Below, piece after piece: positions 12,218-24,591 of a DNA stretch of 64,000 bases. Source of the DNA: Chytridium lagenaria (Eukaryota > Chytridiomycota > Chytridiomycetes > Chytridiales > Chytridiaceae). A program made the position numbers and the translations under genes. Under the pieces are notes generated by a model. The model made no database searches, was not told the origin of the DNA, and worked only from the letters and a program-made list of their open reading frames with translations. The stretch covers positions 1 through 64,000 of the forward strand of contig JAHLKC010000024.1 in assembly GCA_025449115.1 (NCBI GenBank), written 5' to 3'. How positions within the stretch are numbered: position 1 is the first letter of the stretch; each line of letters starts with the position of its first letter.

Positions 12218-14196
12218 TCAAGTAGCAGGGTTTTGCCGACGCACAAGGGGGATCCGGGAAACAAGGGGAGCAGTCGGGATGGGAGCAGAGCGAGGCTTCA
12301 TAGGGGTTACTATCCGGGAAACAAGGTGAGCAGTCGGGATGGGAGCAGAGCGAGGCTTCATAGGGGTTACTATCCGGGAAACAAGGGGAGCAGTCGGGAT
12401 GGGAGCAGAGCGAGGCTTCATAGGGGTTACTATCCGGGAAACAAGGGGAGCAGTCGGGATGGGAGCAGAGCGAGGCTTCATAGGGGTTACTGCGAACATA
12501 GCGTTTTGCAGCTTCTTGGCGCCGTGGGAACCATCATGTTTCATCTAAGTTATAAATTAGAATGCTGATAAAGACAATGCTATCGTGCTTCTACTTACGA
12601 AAATGGTAGATACTGAACGTCGGACAGTCGGCATAGCCATGGGAAAAATCTACAAGGCAAGATTGGTACATTAAAAATGATTAAAAATGTCCTTACGTCA
12701 TATGCTCGAGGAAGAATAGGTGTATAATGCGTCAACTTAAGAAAGGATTGACCATTCACCTTCTTTGTTGGAGTCGAGAAAATGTCATCAAAAGGAAGTG
12801 TCTGTGAAGTTTTAAAAAACAAATACTCTCCGATTGACTTACTATATCCAATAAATTAGAGTTCTTGTCCATGAAATCCCAGCTTAAGGGACCGGGGTGT
12901 CAGCCTGCGCAATGATACCACCAATAGCACGGAGGGTTCGACTTGCGAGGAGTGACTAATGGACCGACTGAAGATGAGAAACAGAATCAGCCATAGTTTG
13001 AGTTGGCGCATTCTCAGCATCCGAGGTAATATCGACCGGGAAGATCCAGAGGTCAGCTGACCGCATCATTTAAATCAATTTCAAAACCCTCAAGGTGAAC
13101 CTCTGCAGCTGTCGCGATCATGGAGACTTCATTCTTAATAATCCGAATGAATATCAGAGAGGATGATACATTAACTCATTAATTACCGATTGAGATGCCG
13201 TAGACTTGACCAAATCATTTATCATTTGAGTGAGGTTCAAAATGTCCGCTTTGTGCATCTTCTCCATCTTCTTCACAAACTCTTTAAGTTCATCCAACTC
13301 GGCCCGCAAAGGAGCGGTGGCCGCACTAACAGCGGCTTCAAAGACGCTCTGTTACAGTCAGTCATAGATCAATTCATAGGAAGCAACTTACTTTATCAGT
13401 CTCGGTTTGAATGTAAACGTTTTTTCGAAGAATTCTCAGGCTTGATATCATTCTTTATCATCCCAACGTCGGTCTTTACACGAATGTCAACAGCTTGCAC
13501 GTACGTTTCTTTCTGAGAGCTCTTGATTTCTTCATGCACCTTCTTATCAACTGAAGGAGACAACATTCCGGCTCTTTCTGAGTGACCAACGTCGGTTTTT
13601 ACTCGAATATCAGCAGCTTGAACGTTAGATTCCTTTTGAATGCTGTTGATGTCTTCATGCATCTTCTTATCAGCAGAAAGAGACACCTTTCCGGCTATTT
13701 CTGAGTGACGCTCAATGTTCTGAGGTTGGCCCAAACCTGTGTTGCTCTTGACCCTCAAGCGTCCAATCTTAGACTTGCCGCGGTTGATGACGCTGACTTC
13801 TTTGTCGCTTGTAGCACCACCAGTGGCTTTGATGGCGTTGTTGTCACTAAAGACTGAACGCAGAGGCTTTTCGGCAACTTTTACGGCGGGCCCACAAAAA
13901 GGAGCAGTCCTTCGACTGCCATCCATCGTCCTGGCCTTGCCAAAGCTTTTGGACGTTCCGACTGCGGAATTGGCGGGTTTCAAAGGTACTGGTACACTCT
14001 GCATGTTCGATGGAGTCTTGATGCGTTTCTTGCCAATGCCAGCTGGAGGAGCCTGTTGATCTTTGGGAGTGTCCCAGAAGTAGACGGATGAGCCAAAAGC
14101 GACCGCTCTTTTGAGGAAGGGCTTTCGTTGGGCTTGTGCAGTACGTTGGGCTGTGATTGAAGCATCCCTGGCGGCGAGTGCCCGAGCTGCTTGCAT
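12218..14196 (-). CDS. Unrecognised protein with coiled coil and 20-residue terminal repeats
   Basis: Minus-strand multi-exon gene. Exon 1 starts MQAARALAARDASITAQ at 14196 and continues to about 13396. It contains GSSVYFWDTPKDQQAPP and an internal duplication: DKKMHEDINSIQKESNVQAA...DIRVKTDVG is repeated as DKKVHEEIKSSQKETYVQAV...DIRVKTDVG. Exon 2 (about 13360-13180) is a heptad-rich coiled coil, APLRAELDELKEFVKKMEKM. Further exons read NEVSMIATAAEVHLEGFEID, LSWDFMDKNSNLLDI and TLPFDDIFSTPTKK. The last exon starts MKHDGSHGAKK (about 12549) and is four copies of a 20-residue unit (PMKPRSAPIPTAPLVSRIVT) ending RRQNPAT-stop at 12218. At least one frame slip lies near 12890-13060, so the joining of the 3' exons is tentative. 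I do not recognise a family. Confidence 0.5.
12251..12490. repeat. 60-bp minisatellite, four near-identical copies
   Basis: Four consecutive 60-bp units, the second carrying a single G-to-T change (acaaggTgagc), are exactly in register. On the minus strand each unit encodes 20 residues of the terminal exon described above. Because 60 is divisible by three, the array stays open in more than one frame and on both strands. The near-perfect identity implies recent expansion or homogenisation. Confidence 0.95.
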
Positions 14197-15070
14197 TATG
14201 GCGAGTAGCTGAGCTAGTTAGGGGAGGTCTGACAATATGAGACAATGTCGAAAGCGACGGCGACGGACTGTGAGGACAGTGTTCAAAGTGCTTCCAAATC
14301 GTCCGAGAGATAAAACAAAGGAATGAGTTGGAATGAATTGGTTTTTTTTTTTTTGCTGGTTGCTCTTTTCAAGCGGCGGACTTCGAAATTTTGGATTTGT
14401 TAGAAAGACTGCATATTGCATAGCATTTTCACATAAGTAAATCGTTTCATTACTGCGGCTTTGAGTTATATCGCTTATTTACGATGAGATGCAGATATTT
14501 TTATACTCAAAGACTTGACACACTGAATAAACAGCTGTCGGATAACACGGACATTCGATATCATATTTAATGTCTTTGTCCAAGATTAAGCTTGATTCTT
14601 CTTGGGCGGTGCTTTCTTGTCGTTAGATTAACCCTTCTTCGTATGTGACTTTCTTCTTGAAAGCGGCATTCGCGCTGGTGGAAACGGCAGCATCACCTTC
14701 CTTGACGGCATCCTTATAGTGGTTGTTGGTTGTTTGCTTCCCCACATCAATGTCGATGGTAACAAAAGCTTTTGACTTTAAAAAACAAACCTTGGCGCCC
14801 TTGATGCAGGTGTCTTCTTTAATTGGATGGAGGGCTATCCGAGTACTTAACAGCTGGATGATCTGCGAAGTCCACGCTCAGAAGAATCATGATTGCTCTA
14901 TATGTACAACGGGCAAATAAATTGTCTCAAAGATTGATCTGTGAAAACTTTGACAACGATTTTTTGGGGGACATCACATCACCAATAAAATGTGTGGAGG
15001 ATGGATGGATGGATTCAGGATTCTTTGGATTCTCTGGAGGGAAATAAGGACATAAAAGTATACTTTTTCT
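14197..15070. other. Intergenic region with possible small decayed minus-strand gene
   Basis: The left part should contain the promoter of the minus-strand coiled-coil gene; a poly-T run lies near 14339-14355. On the minus strand between about 14900 and 14585, short coding-like segments occur in changing frames (FADHPAVKYSDSPPSN, then YKDAVKEGDAAVSTSANAAF, then KKAPPKKNQA-stop). They could be a small charged protein broken by indels, but no full frame can be read. Nothing else is seen. Confidence 0.35.
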
Positions 15071-16393
15071 ATGACTCTGAAGGGCAGAACCAAGCGAGGG
15101 ACCGCAACCAAAACACCCGTCAAACCTTCCAAGGTGGAGTCAAAACCAGAGCAACCGCGAAGATCCACTCGCGTCAAGACTGCAGAAAGCGGGAAGATGG
15201 GCGCTCAGACGTCCTCTTCCGCTGTCGAGAGTGACACCGAATCACCCTTTCCTGAGCCTTCTTCTTCGCAGCCAAAGGTGAAGAAAACTTATACACGCAA
15301 AGGAGCGGGTGCAGCCAAACCAACCACCGCAGCTGTTGGGAGGAAACGGAAGGCCAGAGTTGTTAAACAGGAAGAAGAGGAAAGTGACCTGGAGGTTACT
15401 GAGCTTGAGGAGGATGATGATGATGATGAGGAGGATGAGGAGGAGGAGGAGGAGTCTAAGCCTAAGAAGGGGAGGATCCCATCCGCTGGAAAAAAGGAGT
15501 CCTCGGCGGCGAAATCTACACCTGCAAAGCCTTCCAAGAAGACCCCTCCACTCAAGCGACCACGCGCTAGAGGAAAGGCTGCTGAACCGAGTGGCGAAGT
15601 AGCGAAAGCTGCTGAGAGCTCAGAGATAATTAAGCAGCCTACGCCATCGTCTAAGAAGGAACCTTCTGCTGTTACCAAACGCAAGCAAGCAGCGAAAGGC
15701 GAGGAGTCTGAGGGACCGCAGCCCGCCAAACGGATTAGGGCTGCCTAATAAGAAAAAGGAGGAGGAGGCGGAGGCGGAGAAGGAGGAGGAAGAGGGGGAG
15801 GGTGAGGGGATCGAAAAGGAATCGACGATAAAGAAAGGTCTAGCGCGGTCAGAAGAAGGAAGCGGTACCGGCTAGTAAGAGGGCTAGAGGCGCGCAGAAA
15901 AACAAAAGCGAAACAGCCGCCGCCGGTCGAAAGTCAACACGAAAAGGTAATGCTCCTAAATCTAAAGAGCAGGAGGTTGGTGACACTTCCGAGCCTGTCA
16001 TTGAAGAACCTGAAGAAGGAGATGAGGAGGGTAAGGAAGCTGGAACAATGGGGAAGCGGCGTCGCCTCCTACTCAAACTCAGCGTTCCGCATCTGCAAAA
16101 GAATCTGCTGCTGCCGCGCCGCCGGTTCCCATTTTGGTCCGACTTTGCAGGCGGAGGGTCTCGATATATCTCCGGTCGAAAAAGAAGGCGTTAGAATATC
16201 GGTAATGACTGGAGAAGCGTGGGAGGAAATGTTGGCGGACCCAGAATCTATAGTGGCCGATTTGCAACAGAATATGGGAACCGCTATAGAGGCCATTAGA
16301 GCTGGTGTAATAGAGGCAAAAGCGGAGGGTGTTACCGCAGAGATGGTGCTGACGGAGGAGGATAAGGGAGCGGCTGTACCCAAGATGCCTTGA
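15071..16393 (+). CDS. Highly charged, disordered nuclear-type protein (frame-broken)
   Basis: Starts MTLKGRTKRGTATKTPVK at 15071. It is rich in Lys, Arg, Ser, Pro and Glu, with an acidic run (EEDDDDDEEDEEEEEE near 15405-15455) and several basic clusters such as GRKRKARVVK and KKTPPLKRPRARGK that could act as nuclear localisation or DNA-contact segments. The first frame ends at 15748. Coding then evidently continues in shifted frames: acidic KKKEEEAEAEKEEEE, SKEQEVGDTSEPVIEEPEEG, and a folded-looking end ISVMTGEAWEEMLADPESIV...VTAEMVLTEEDKGAAVPKMP-stop at 16393. At least three indels are needed. A chromatin-associated role is inferred from composition only; no named domain is visible. Confidence 0.5.
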
Positions 16394-17025
16394 GTTGTTC
16401 TTATCTTCTTTAAGTTTATATTATTTTGAATATTGCTCGGACGTTTATGCAAATGCCCTGTTGGTTTTTTACTTTATTTTTTTCTTGTATATTGCTTCAG
16501 TACCTGCTCGTGAGCACTATTGCCTCCATTTTAAATATAAATATCACCTTTGTTGTAGATGATAGTTCTCTCTTTATCTTTCTTTAAAAAAACGTCAATC
16601 CTATCATCAATCATATATTCTGCCTGCGCGCAGCTTTGTAAAGACTTGAGAGTCGGTACGCGCAGCCCCGTAGCTCCCCCATGCATGATTCAATGACCAG
16701 ATGTCCCATCATCACCTTGTCTTTCAATTTATTTTATATTTTTGCGCTTAATTATTTTTCTAATAAAAGTCAAGGACGTATGGTGTGACAAATTTGAAAA
16801 ATATTAGTAATTTGCGGTCAAATGAGCGGCACCTTTTGTGCCCATTGCCAAATGAGGCTGTTGCTGCGCATTTTATTGCGATCCATCCGAGTACATGTTT
16901 ATTTTAATAGGCAGGTTTGAAGGGAGGAGGTGGTGGTCATCGTCTTGCCCTTTTTCTTATTATTAAATCTACTAAAAAAGAGGTTAGGGTGGTCTGGAGG
17001 AGACGCTGAGAAAACGAGAGAGAGC
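16394..17025. other. Intergenic region with no gene seen
   Basis: AT-rich spacer between two plus-strand genes. It should hold the 3' UTR of the charged protein and the promoter of the four-TM protein. No other structure was recognised. Confidence 0.5.
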
Positions 17026-19281
17026 ATGTCCGGTAGCAGTAGTAACAACGCGTCTCAGCAGCGGAGACCAGTGCCTCTTGCCATTCAAACACAATTGGAG
17101 GCAGGTAGCGAAAAAGATCCTTCGTCACCGACGGTTGGATCCCCTGATCTCAAGTCCGAACCACTTTCTTCTTCTGTCGGAGACAACACGGATGGCCAGA
17201 ATTGGAAAGCTTCTCAAGAATGGGATGATCAAGGGGACAGTGTTGCCGGAACCTCATTCTTTGAGCAGCACCTTTCCAGTGACATCAGCGAAGACGATAA
17301 CGACTCTGAGACGTCCTCATCCATCCACAGTGTCACCACATACTCCACAATTTCCAGCACATCCCATCTCTCTATCGCGACCACTGCGACCTCCCTTCCT
17401 TCAGCGTCGTCAAAAAACCTCCCGGACATGTCGTCGCCTCATGCTTCTTTTCAACAGCCACCAGGGAGAAACGGCCCAAGAGTTCTGGGGAGTATTCATA
17501 GACCCTCATTCTCTAATCTCCCTCCTCCTCCTCGATCTGTCATGCTGCCCGACAAGACCCTTACATCAGTGAGGAAGCCGGAAGTACCGGATGCGGAAGC
17601 GCAAGGCAATGGAAGTTTAAGTCGAAAGACTGCTAAAGACAAGGCAGATCTTACCATCACAACAGCCGCAAACGATGCCCTTGGAAAGAGAACGCAGATC
17701 GTCAGAGATAGCAAGGGGTTTTTCGTGCCTTCCAAGAAAAATACGGTCACTTCGCCAGGTTTTGTGCCGCAGGGGTCGCCTGGTTCAATGATAACGATGA
17801 CGATGTCGACGGCGGCGGCAACTGTGTCATCGGGAGACTTGGCGGACGTTGTCAACGAGAGGCAGCAAGTGGCGGGATCATCACCTACTCCATCAAAAGA
17901 CGCAGGTTTTGGAGAGTGAGGGATGATAAATCGGTGTCGCCAACGTCAATGCGTTCACGGACGACGAGTCTGATAAAAGTGATGATGACCATGTTTTCGA
18001 GAATCATCCGAATGACGGCGACAGCATGTACAGTGAAAGCGTTCGCCGTTACATTCCTTCGACGTCATCCATGGCTCCAACCGTAGGGTTTGGAGTTTTC
18101 CCGCCGGATGACGATGCTTCCTCTGTAAATGTTGTGGACGCTGCAACTGATTACCTTACGACAGAGGTCACTGAATCTGAGGTATATCAGCAATACTCTA
18201 CTCTCTCTTCTGCAGTATCAAGGGATGCTTCATTCACAACATCTCCTACATATCCATCTTTACCTCGCACTTTACAAAGCCAGACCTCCATGTCTTCTCT
18301 GCAACAACAATCGATACCTAACACTTTGCGAAGTCAAACCTCCATATCTTCTCTGCAACAACGATCAATATCCCCAGCTCCTCTGGAATCACAAACCTGT
18401 CACCCACACCTCGTGTACCTTCCTCAGCCTTGTCGACACTTCCTCGCGGTAGAGGGTCTACAGCTGTCCCTATCCAGTCTGAAGTATACACTCCCGCCAC
18501 CACCACATTCCCCACACCATCCTCTATTGATCGCCGGAAATATCTTCCTGCAACTCCCACCCCGCCTTCGACCATCACAACAACCCTAGCACCTTCTCCG
18601 CCACCTTCATCTTTTCCCGCCTCTACTTCTACGACACCCGCAAACACCCTCGATAGGCTTCATCGCCCGACCTCTGACACCTCATTTGTTGCTCCTACGC
18701 AAGACCGAAAAGTTTCTCCTCGTCTTTACGACGATTTTGTAAAAACTCCACCCCTCCACCGTCAAGCCAGATTATACTTTTACTCCATTCTTAGCGCCAT
18801 ATGCTCTGTAACGCTTGGATGCGTGGTCGTTGTAGGAATGGACGTAGCGTTCCTTGGAGTCGCATCAGCCTTCTGTTTGATCATGTCAGTGACCTGTGTC
18901 ACCGTTTACGTCACCCTCGGCGGTCAACTCTGCGCAAGAGATGAAGCGCCTTTTTTGGTGTTGGTGGAAGCTGAAATGGATGTTGGCGAGACACCTTCGT
19001 TTTGGCCGCCGTTGATGGATATAGGTGGACATGCTGTTGCGGTTGTGGTTTGGGGGTGTGCGTTGGCGGATTTGGGGGTAAGGGTTGCGGCGTGCAAGAA
19101 AACGTCTTGTGGGAGGTTTGAAGTGAAAATGGGATGGGTATTGGGATGTTTGGCGGTGGTGATGGTTGTTGTTGGAATTTTGAAGAGGCTACTGGAGGTG
19201 CTGAAGTTGAGGGAGATGAGGGCGACGTTGGGGAGGGCGGGGCTGAAGGTTGGGGAAGGAAGAAGAAGAGGTTGGTTTTGA
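17026..19281 (+). CDS. Membrane protein: long Ser/Thr-rich N-terminus plus four TM helices
   Basis: Starts MSGSSSNNASQQRRPVPL at 17026; a longer frame from 16930 is rejected as unlikely. About 500 residues of Ser/Thr/Pro-rich disordered sequence include a duplicated block, LxSQTSMSSLQQQSIP / LRSQTSISSLQQRSIS (18261-18380). The C-terminal 170 residues form a membrane domain. Helices lie at RLYFYSILSAICSVTLGCVV, VAFLGVASAFCLIMSVTCV, GHAVAVVVWGCALADLGVRV and MGWVLGCLAVVMVVVGIL, and the tail is basic. Frame changes near 17915 and 18395 split the coding sequence and look like single-base indels. A tetraspan-like cortical protein is possible, but I do not recognise the family. Confidence 0.55.
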
Positions 19282-19526
19282 TGATCGTGGTAGAAAAGAA
19301 TAGGTTTATTGAACTTAAGCACTTTTCAATCTTTTGTTTCGATCTCTTTTTACGCGGTCTGACGCTTTTACTTTTGATATCTTTTTTGCTGCTTTCTCCA
19401 AATCTGCCGTTTTCTGATTTAAGGAACACCCTTTTTCTGTAAAATATATTTGACACCTCTTTTTTCTTATCACGTTTCTCCCCATGGTCGTAATATATAT
19501 GTCCGCACTAGATTCAAAATATCCCT

Positions 19527-20064
19527 ATGGAGTCATACCGCAGGTTCCTCAACGTCGCGCGAGTGCCACGCGCACTATCCCTTTCCAGCTTAGTGATTGG
19601 TAATGTTCAAGACACAAGCCAGTTCAAAATTCATTTCTTGCGTCATCGAGAGTTCAACAACCCTCCCATCCCTCGCGAGAAGACATCAACCCTCGCACTC
19701 CGTCACTGTCGGTATTTCGGACTGGTGGAAGAGGGGGAGCAGGGATAATCTTTCTTTGGGAGCGATCGTCCAGCGTTTTCAGTGTTGGATCCGTTTTTTG
19801 AACAGAGACGAAAGGGATACGGAGAGGGCTTTGAACTTTGCAGTTTAGAGGCCTTCCCCTCCATACTGCCGAGGAGGCGTTGAGGTCGCTACGAATCGAA
19901 GGATACCTTGAAAACGGCTGGACTTTGAGACGATCACGGATTTGGTGGGAACATTCCCCAAGCTGTCGAGAACCGCCCAGACCTCGTTTAAAGGCTTTGT
20001 TTCTCTGCCGCCGCTGTATCAGGAGAACCGAAACTTCATTTTACAAGCCTGGAAGATTGGCTAA
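19527..20064 (+). pseudogene. Frameshifted coding fragment, unknown
   Basis: Coding-like segments occur in changing frames: VIGNVQDTSQFKIHFLRHRE, then SFFGSDRPAFSVLDPFFEQR, TAEEALRSLRIEGYLENG and FETITDLVGTFPKLSRTAQ, ending QENRNFILQAWKIG-stop at 20064. The pieces run collinearly and end 25 bp before the arrestin-SH3 start. They may be a short independent gene with three indels, or missed 5' exons of that gene. The family is not recognised. Confidence 0.35.
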
Positions 20065-20088
20065 TAGTGTCGGAACTTTTCTTAAAGA

Positions 20089-23000
20089 ATGACCATCTCG
20101 TCTTTGGAGGTTGTGGCAGATGATGGTCTACCATTTAGGTAAGATTTCAAAACACTATTCCTTCAATTTGAGACGAACGATCGCTGCTGCTGCCGATATA
20201 TCTGCGGCAATATAGAGGACCATCAGCATGATCGCTGGTTTTTTCTCGCATGGTGGAGGAGAGACCTTTCCCCCTCCTATTTCTGAAGATTCAACAAACC
20301 GCGTTTTTGAGCCACGTGCTGGTGCCGTAAGCAGTGCTAGTTTTTAACGACATTTCCAAATATGTGCAGCATCGACGCAGGATGGGGTGAGATCATGCAG
20401 CTGGAAGGGAGCGTCCGAGTACACTTGTCGAAGCACCTCAAGGACCCGAAAATTAACGTTGAGGTAAACTTCTTGATTTTCTTTTCATTACTCCTCTTTA
20501 CTTTCCCTGTCGGCCTTATTTTTCACATGTTAATTTGCTGATTCCTGCTTAAAGTTCTTCGGAGAGTCCGGTGAGTTATAAAACAAATTATACCTATCTC
20601 ATGTTTGCCTAGAAACACTTTGGTCTGGCGAAAGAATCCGTGACCCCTCTGACAAAAAACCCAGCTCGTTTGGACCTCGTCGTCTCATCAAACGCACCAT
20701 CTACGTGTCACCCTCTCCGCTTATGATGCCCTCAAATGTCAACCGTTTTCTTCTTCTTCCCTTCTCTATTTCACTCCCCGAAGTCGGACTTCCACCCACC
20801 TTCTCAGATTTTAGAGGATCCATTACTTATGGCATAAGAGCGACCATATCTTATGTGGAGGGGATGAGAATCATAAGAACGAATAAGACGGTGGAGGTCC
20901 CAGTTATTGTGGCCATGCCGATTGTTGTGCGGAAGAGGTCAGTTTACACCCTTGTAACTTTAGGACGTTTTAATGATGCGATTTATACGATTTAGCTTGG
21001 TTGTAAATCAAAACCATTTATTGTATCAAGAGCCCTACAATCCCGAAAAGGTTATGTATACCCTATCTGTCCCAAGAAGGGCGGTATGCATCGGAGAGTC
21101 GGTTGATTTACAGATACAAGTTCTGAACATGCCTCCCGGCAGGTCCGTGAGTAGTGTCATGGTCGCTCTTAATACCATGTTCGAGGTTTGGATTGCTTAT
21201 TTCGATTGATTTATTAAAAATATGCGGTATTTGTTTTAGTTCCGGGGGAAAGCAAGCGTGCCGGTCTCTCTGCCACCTCTGTCTAAAGTCTTTGACGATA
21301 GCTGGGAGCTTGATCATCGAGAAATGATGACTTCAAATAAGCTACCTAATTGGAAACGAAGTTACAGTCTTCTCGCCAGTAAGTACTTTATTGAATAATG
21401 CCGTTGCTTAATACTATTTCTTCTTTACAGACATCGAAAAAGCAAAGCCAACATTAGATTCTCCACTTATATCCGTAAAGGTTAGACCATTTATATGTTT
21501 CCCTATATTAATATCGTTACAGCATTTCCTCCGTCTTGAAATTCGACTTGTCGGCCAAATGTATCCCAACGTTTCGGTCGAAATCCCTATTGTTCTCGTC
21601 CCTCCATGGGAGGAGCCACGAAAGTTATCATTGGCGCCCATAGACGATGCAGCCGGGAAGGAGCAAGCGAATGCCTCGGCGGATACTTCTTTGGGACCTG
21701 GGCCACGACAAGCTCTGACGAGCGATAGTGCGAATGCTGCGCAAGGAACGTCGACGGAAACGCTACCTTCTCCTGTTGCAAAGATTGACGCGATTCCATT
21801 AAACGGAGGAAAATCACTTCAAATCATCATGCCAAATCAATCGCTGGTAAAAACTTTTCTCTGTTCTGTTCTTCTTTTAGTTTTATATATATTTTCAAGA
21901 TCCTAACATCAGATGGCGATCTATGTAAAATTATTTGTAGGTCTGTACAGACTATGATCCATTAATGCCCGACGAGTTGGAATTGCGTGTAGGAGATATC
22001 ATTGTTTTGAAGTGAGTCTTAGTTCTGTCATTTTTAATTAAGCGAGCAAGATCGTTTGACCTTTGGCGTCTTTTCGTCTATCTAACTTTTTCTCCCCTTT
22101 GATTGTTCCCGATAGTATGGTTCATGATGATGGGTGAGTGTCATTGATCTCCTTTAGACGCGCCTTTATTTCTATTACTCAAAATTATGATTCAGCTGGG
22201 CACATGGTACGAACCTCACTACAAACGAGTCTGGTATGCTTCCCCTCGCCGTGTTAAACCGTGACGAAACGATACCACTTCCCTCATCATCTGCTCCGAT
22301 GGCTGCCACGGCGCAGGATGATGCTCAATCCGACGCTTTCTCCTTTACACATACCGTTATTGAGTTGGTGGGACCCCCAAAACCTCCGCAACAAAATCGG
22401 TTCCATAAATATATGGAAAAATCGAATGGACAGGGAATTATTTCACCTTCTTCACAGGCTCCTGTTTCAACGTCTTCGCCGTCAGTCGGTTTACCGACTG
22501 ATCCTATCTCTGGAATCAAGTCTTACTTTGGACCCGTTACTGCTTCCCCGTCAATGCGTACCATCAATGGAAGAGCTGCGCCTGCCCCGTTTAGTGATGA
22601 TGATGATTTATCTGTTGTGGGTGGGAATGGTGGGCGTCCGCCCGTGTCTTCAAATCTTTCATACCAACCAAGCATAACTCCGAACCCTGAAGTCGTGAAT
22701 GGCCGCTTTGGATCGGTTTCTGTGGACCCAAGAAATAATCTTAACGCCGGGTCTGCACCACATCCGTCATGGACCCAGTCACCTACAGTAGACCCCATTG
22801 TCCCAACCTATGCCGAGCCTTCTATTGCAGCCCCTAAACCACAATCTTCTGCTGCCCCACCTTCATCACTCGTACAACCGCCTTATGCTTCACCCATTTC
22901 GTCACAATCGCCAATTTTCCGCTCCATCACACCCCCCGGACCCAACTCCCAAAGAGTCTCACCCATTTCTCAAATTCCAGGCGCTCAATCGTCATTCAAT

Positions 23001-24591
23001 CCGCCCATGTACGCAACATCGCATAATTACCAGCATTCACCTACACGCATCGAGCCTTTCGAAGCAATCAGAACAGGATTACCTTCCTCAGCTGCGCAAC
23101 AGCACGCACCCGCTGCATCATCACCTCTGTCTCGTTTCAAATATGGAGCATTCTTCGTGGACGGCCTCACCTCCCGTAGCGTCGTCAGCCAACTCCCCAA
23201 AATTCGCGATAGCAGGATCCCCGACACCCGGGGCCACTTCACCTCACGTTGCCCGCACTGGATCACCGCAACGCCAGATCATCACAAAAGATGGGATCAC
23301 AACTAGGCTGGAAGATATTCCTATTCCAAACTACACCCCCCACCTATGTTTGTACATCCTGTCCGGATGGACAGTCTTACGCTAGCGAGGAAGAATGCGG
23401 GCAACGCATCTCCTGGTGTTACGACACCGCAACAGAGGTCTGGGTCGAGCCCAGTGCCGAACACTGGGGATCAGCAGCCCTGGAAGGGACATGAAAGAGG
23501 GATAATTCAAAAAGTACCGTTCCTACTCAGGGGTGGGACGGGGAGCCTGGCAGTGTGTCGACATTTGACGCTGACGGGATGGCGGAGTCTATTTACAGGA
23601 TCGACCCCGAACCGAGGGCGCCAAAGTTGGATTTGGATTTAAGGACAACACCATCATCTGCCATCACCAGTCGGATAATGGATGCACCTGTTTCAAAACG
23701 AACTGTCGCGGTTGAGAAGCAAAAGATGTCCACCCCACCATCTCGCGCATTGGACGAAGTGACAATGGTACCTCTTAAGCCCCCCGCGGAAGAAGTCGTA
23801 TCCCCCTCAAATACCGAACATGTCACTTCTGACGACGACGACTTGGACCCTTACGCCGACTATCTGGACTACTGGCTGGCAGGCACTGTGTCTGCTCCAT
23901 CTGAAGATTCTGAAACACTCTCTCGCTTCTCCCGTCCGGTCTCTGTCGTTTCCTCAACCCCGTCTCGCCGCTCTATCGTCGCTCCAAGACCACCTTCTTC
24001 AGTCCACCCAGCTCGAAGAGCCCCGTCCTCTGCTTCAACTCGAAGTCAGCGACTTTCCATTCAAAGCGGAACCACGTCCATTCCTGCCAGAAGGTCATCT
24101 AACGGCGCAACCCTCATTTCGTCCTTCAATTTGATTTACGGACACGCTTTAAATGATGGTACAAACTCAACGTCCTCCTCACCTATCTCCGAGCCCATGT
24201 ACGCGGAAACGATGCGAAGTCAGCGCATTCACGCATGGGCCGTGATGGCTGCATCGTCTTCTCTTCATCTCCATCTCAACCTCCTCGTCAAACTCAATCT
24301 CGAGTCCGGTACCCTCAATCCACCTCATCATCCTTCTCGTCATCCCTCAACCGCCGTCACATCAACGCGGCAGCTTCCATCATATCCACAGCATCTGATT
24401 CAATTGATGTTCCACCGGAAGATATTGTCGTCCCACACATCCGACCCCAGTGCTTCCGCCGATGGATTTCGGTAGGATCTTTGGGAATCGATCTGGATGA
24501 CGCGTTGTTGAAGGAAGGGGAGTTTGAAAAGTTATTGACGGGGTGGATGGGACATGGGAGGGTGGAAGAGAGAAGTTTTGGAGAGGATTGA
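20089..24591 (+). CDS. Arrestin-like protein with internal SH3 domain and disordered tail
   Basis: About ten short exons, then one long exon. The arrestin-N part includes GEIMQLEGSVRVHLSKHL, RTIYVSPS, FLLLPFSISLPEVGLPPTF (the FPFxxxLP...PPSF signature) and GSITYGIRATISYVEG. The arrestin-C part includes EKVMYTLSVPRRAVCIGESV and a return to HFLRLEIRLVGQMYPNVSVE. An SH3 domain follows over three exons (about 21940-22250): VCTDYDPLMPDELELRVGD, then WAHGTNLTTNESGMLPLAVL, with the ALYDY-like start, the conserved W and the G(x)LP end. The remaining 780 codons are Ser/Pro-rich with proline clusters. Frame breaks are evident near 23145, 23330, 23500 and 24235. Alpha-arrestins are cargo adaptors, usually with PPxY motifs; here SH3 would recruit proline-rich partners. 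The exact start is uncertain. Confidence 0.8.

Noticed and set aside
12233..12568. Plus-strand frames across the 60-bp repeat
   Set aside because: The repeat period keeps several frames open. Only the minus-strand frame joins a plausible gene with acceptor and neighbouring exons.
15289..15729. Ser-rich minus-strand frame of about 146 codons
   Set aside because: It mirrors the acidic and basic runs of the plus-strand charged protein (poly-Ser opposite GAT/GAG repeats).
16930..17025. N-terminal extension of the four-TM protein
   Set aside because: It starts in a non-conserved hydrophobic stretch. The ATG at 17026 gives a typical disordered start.
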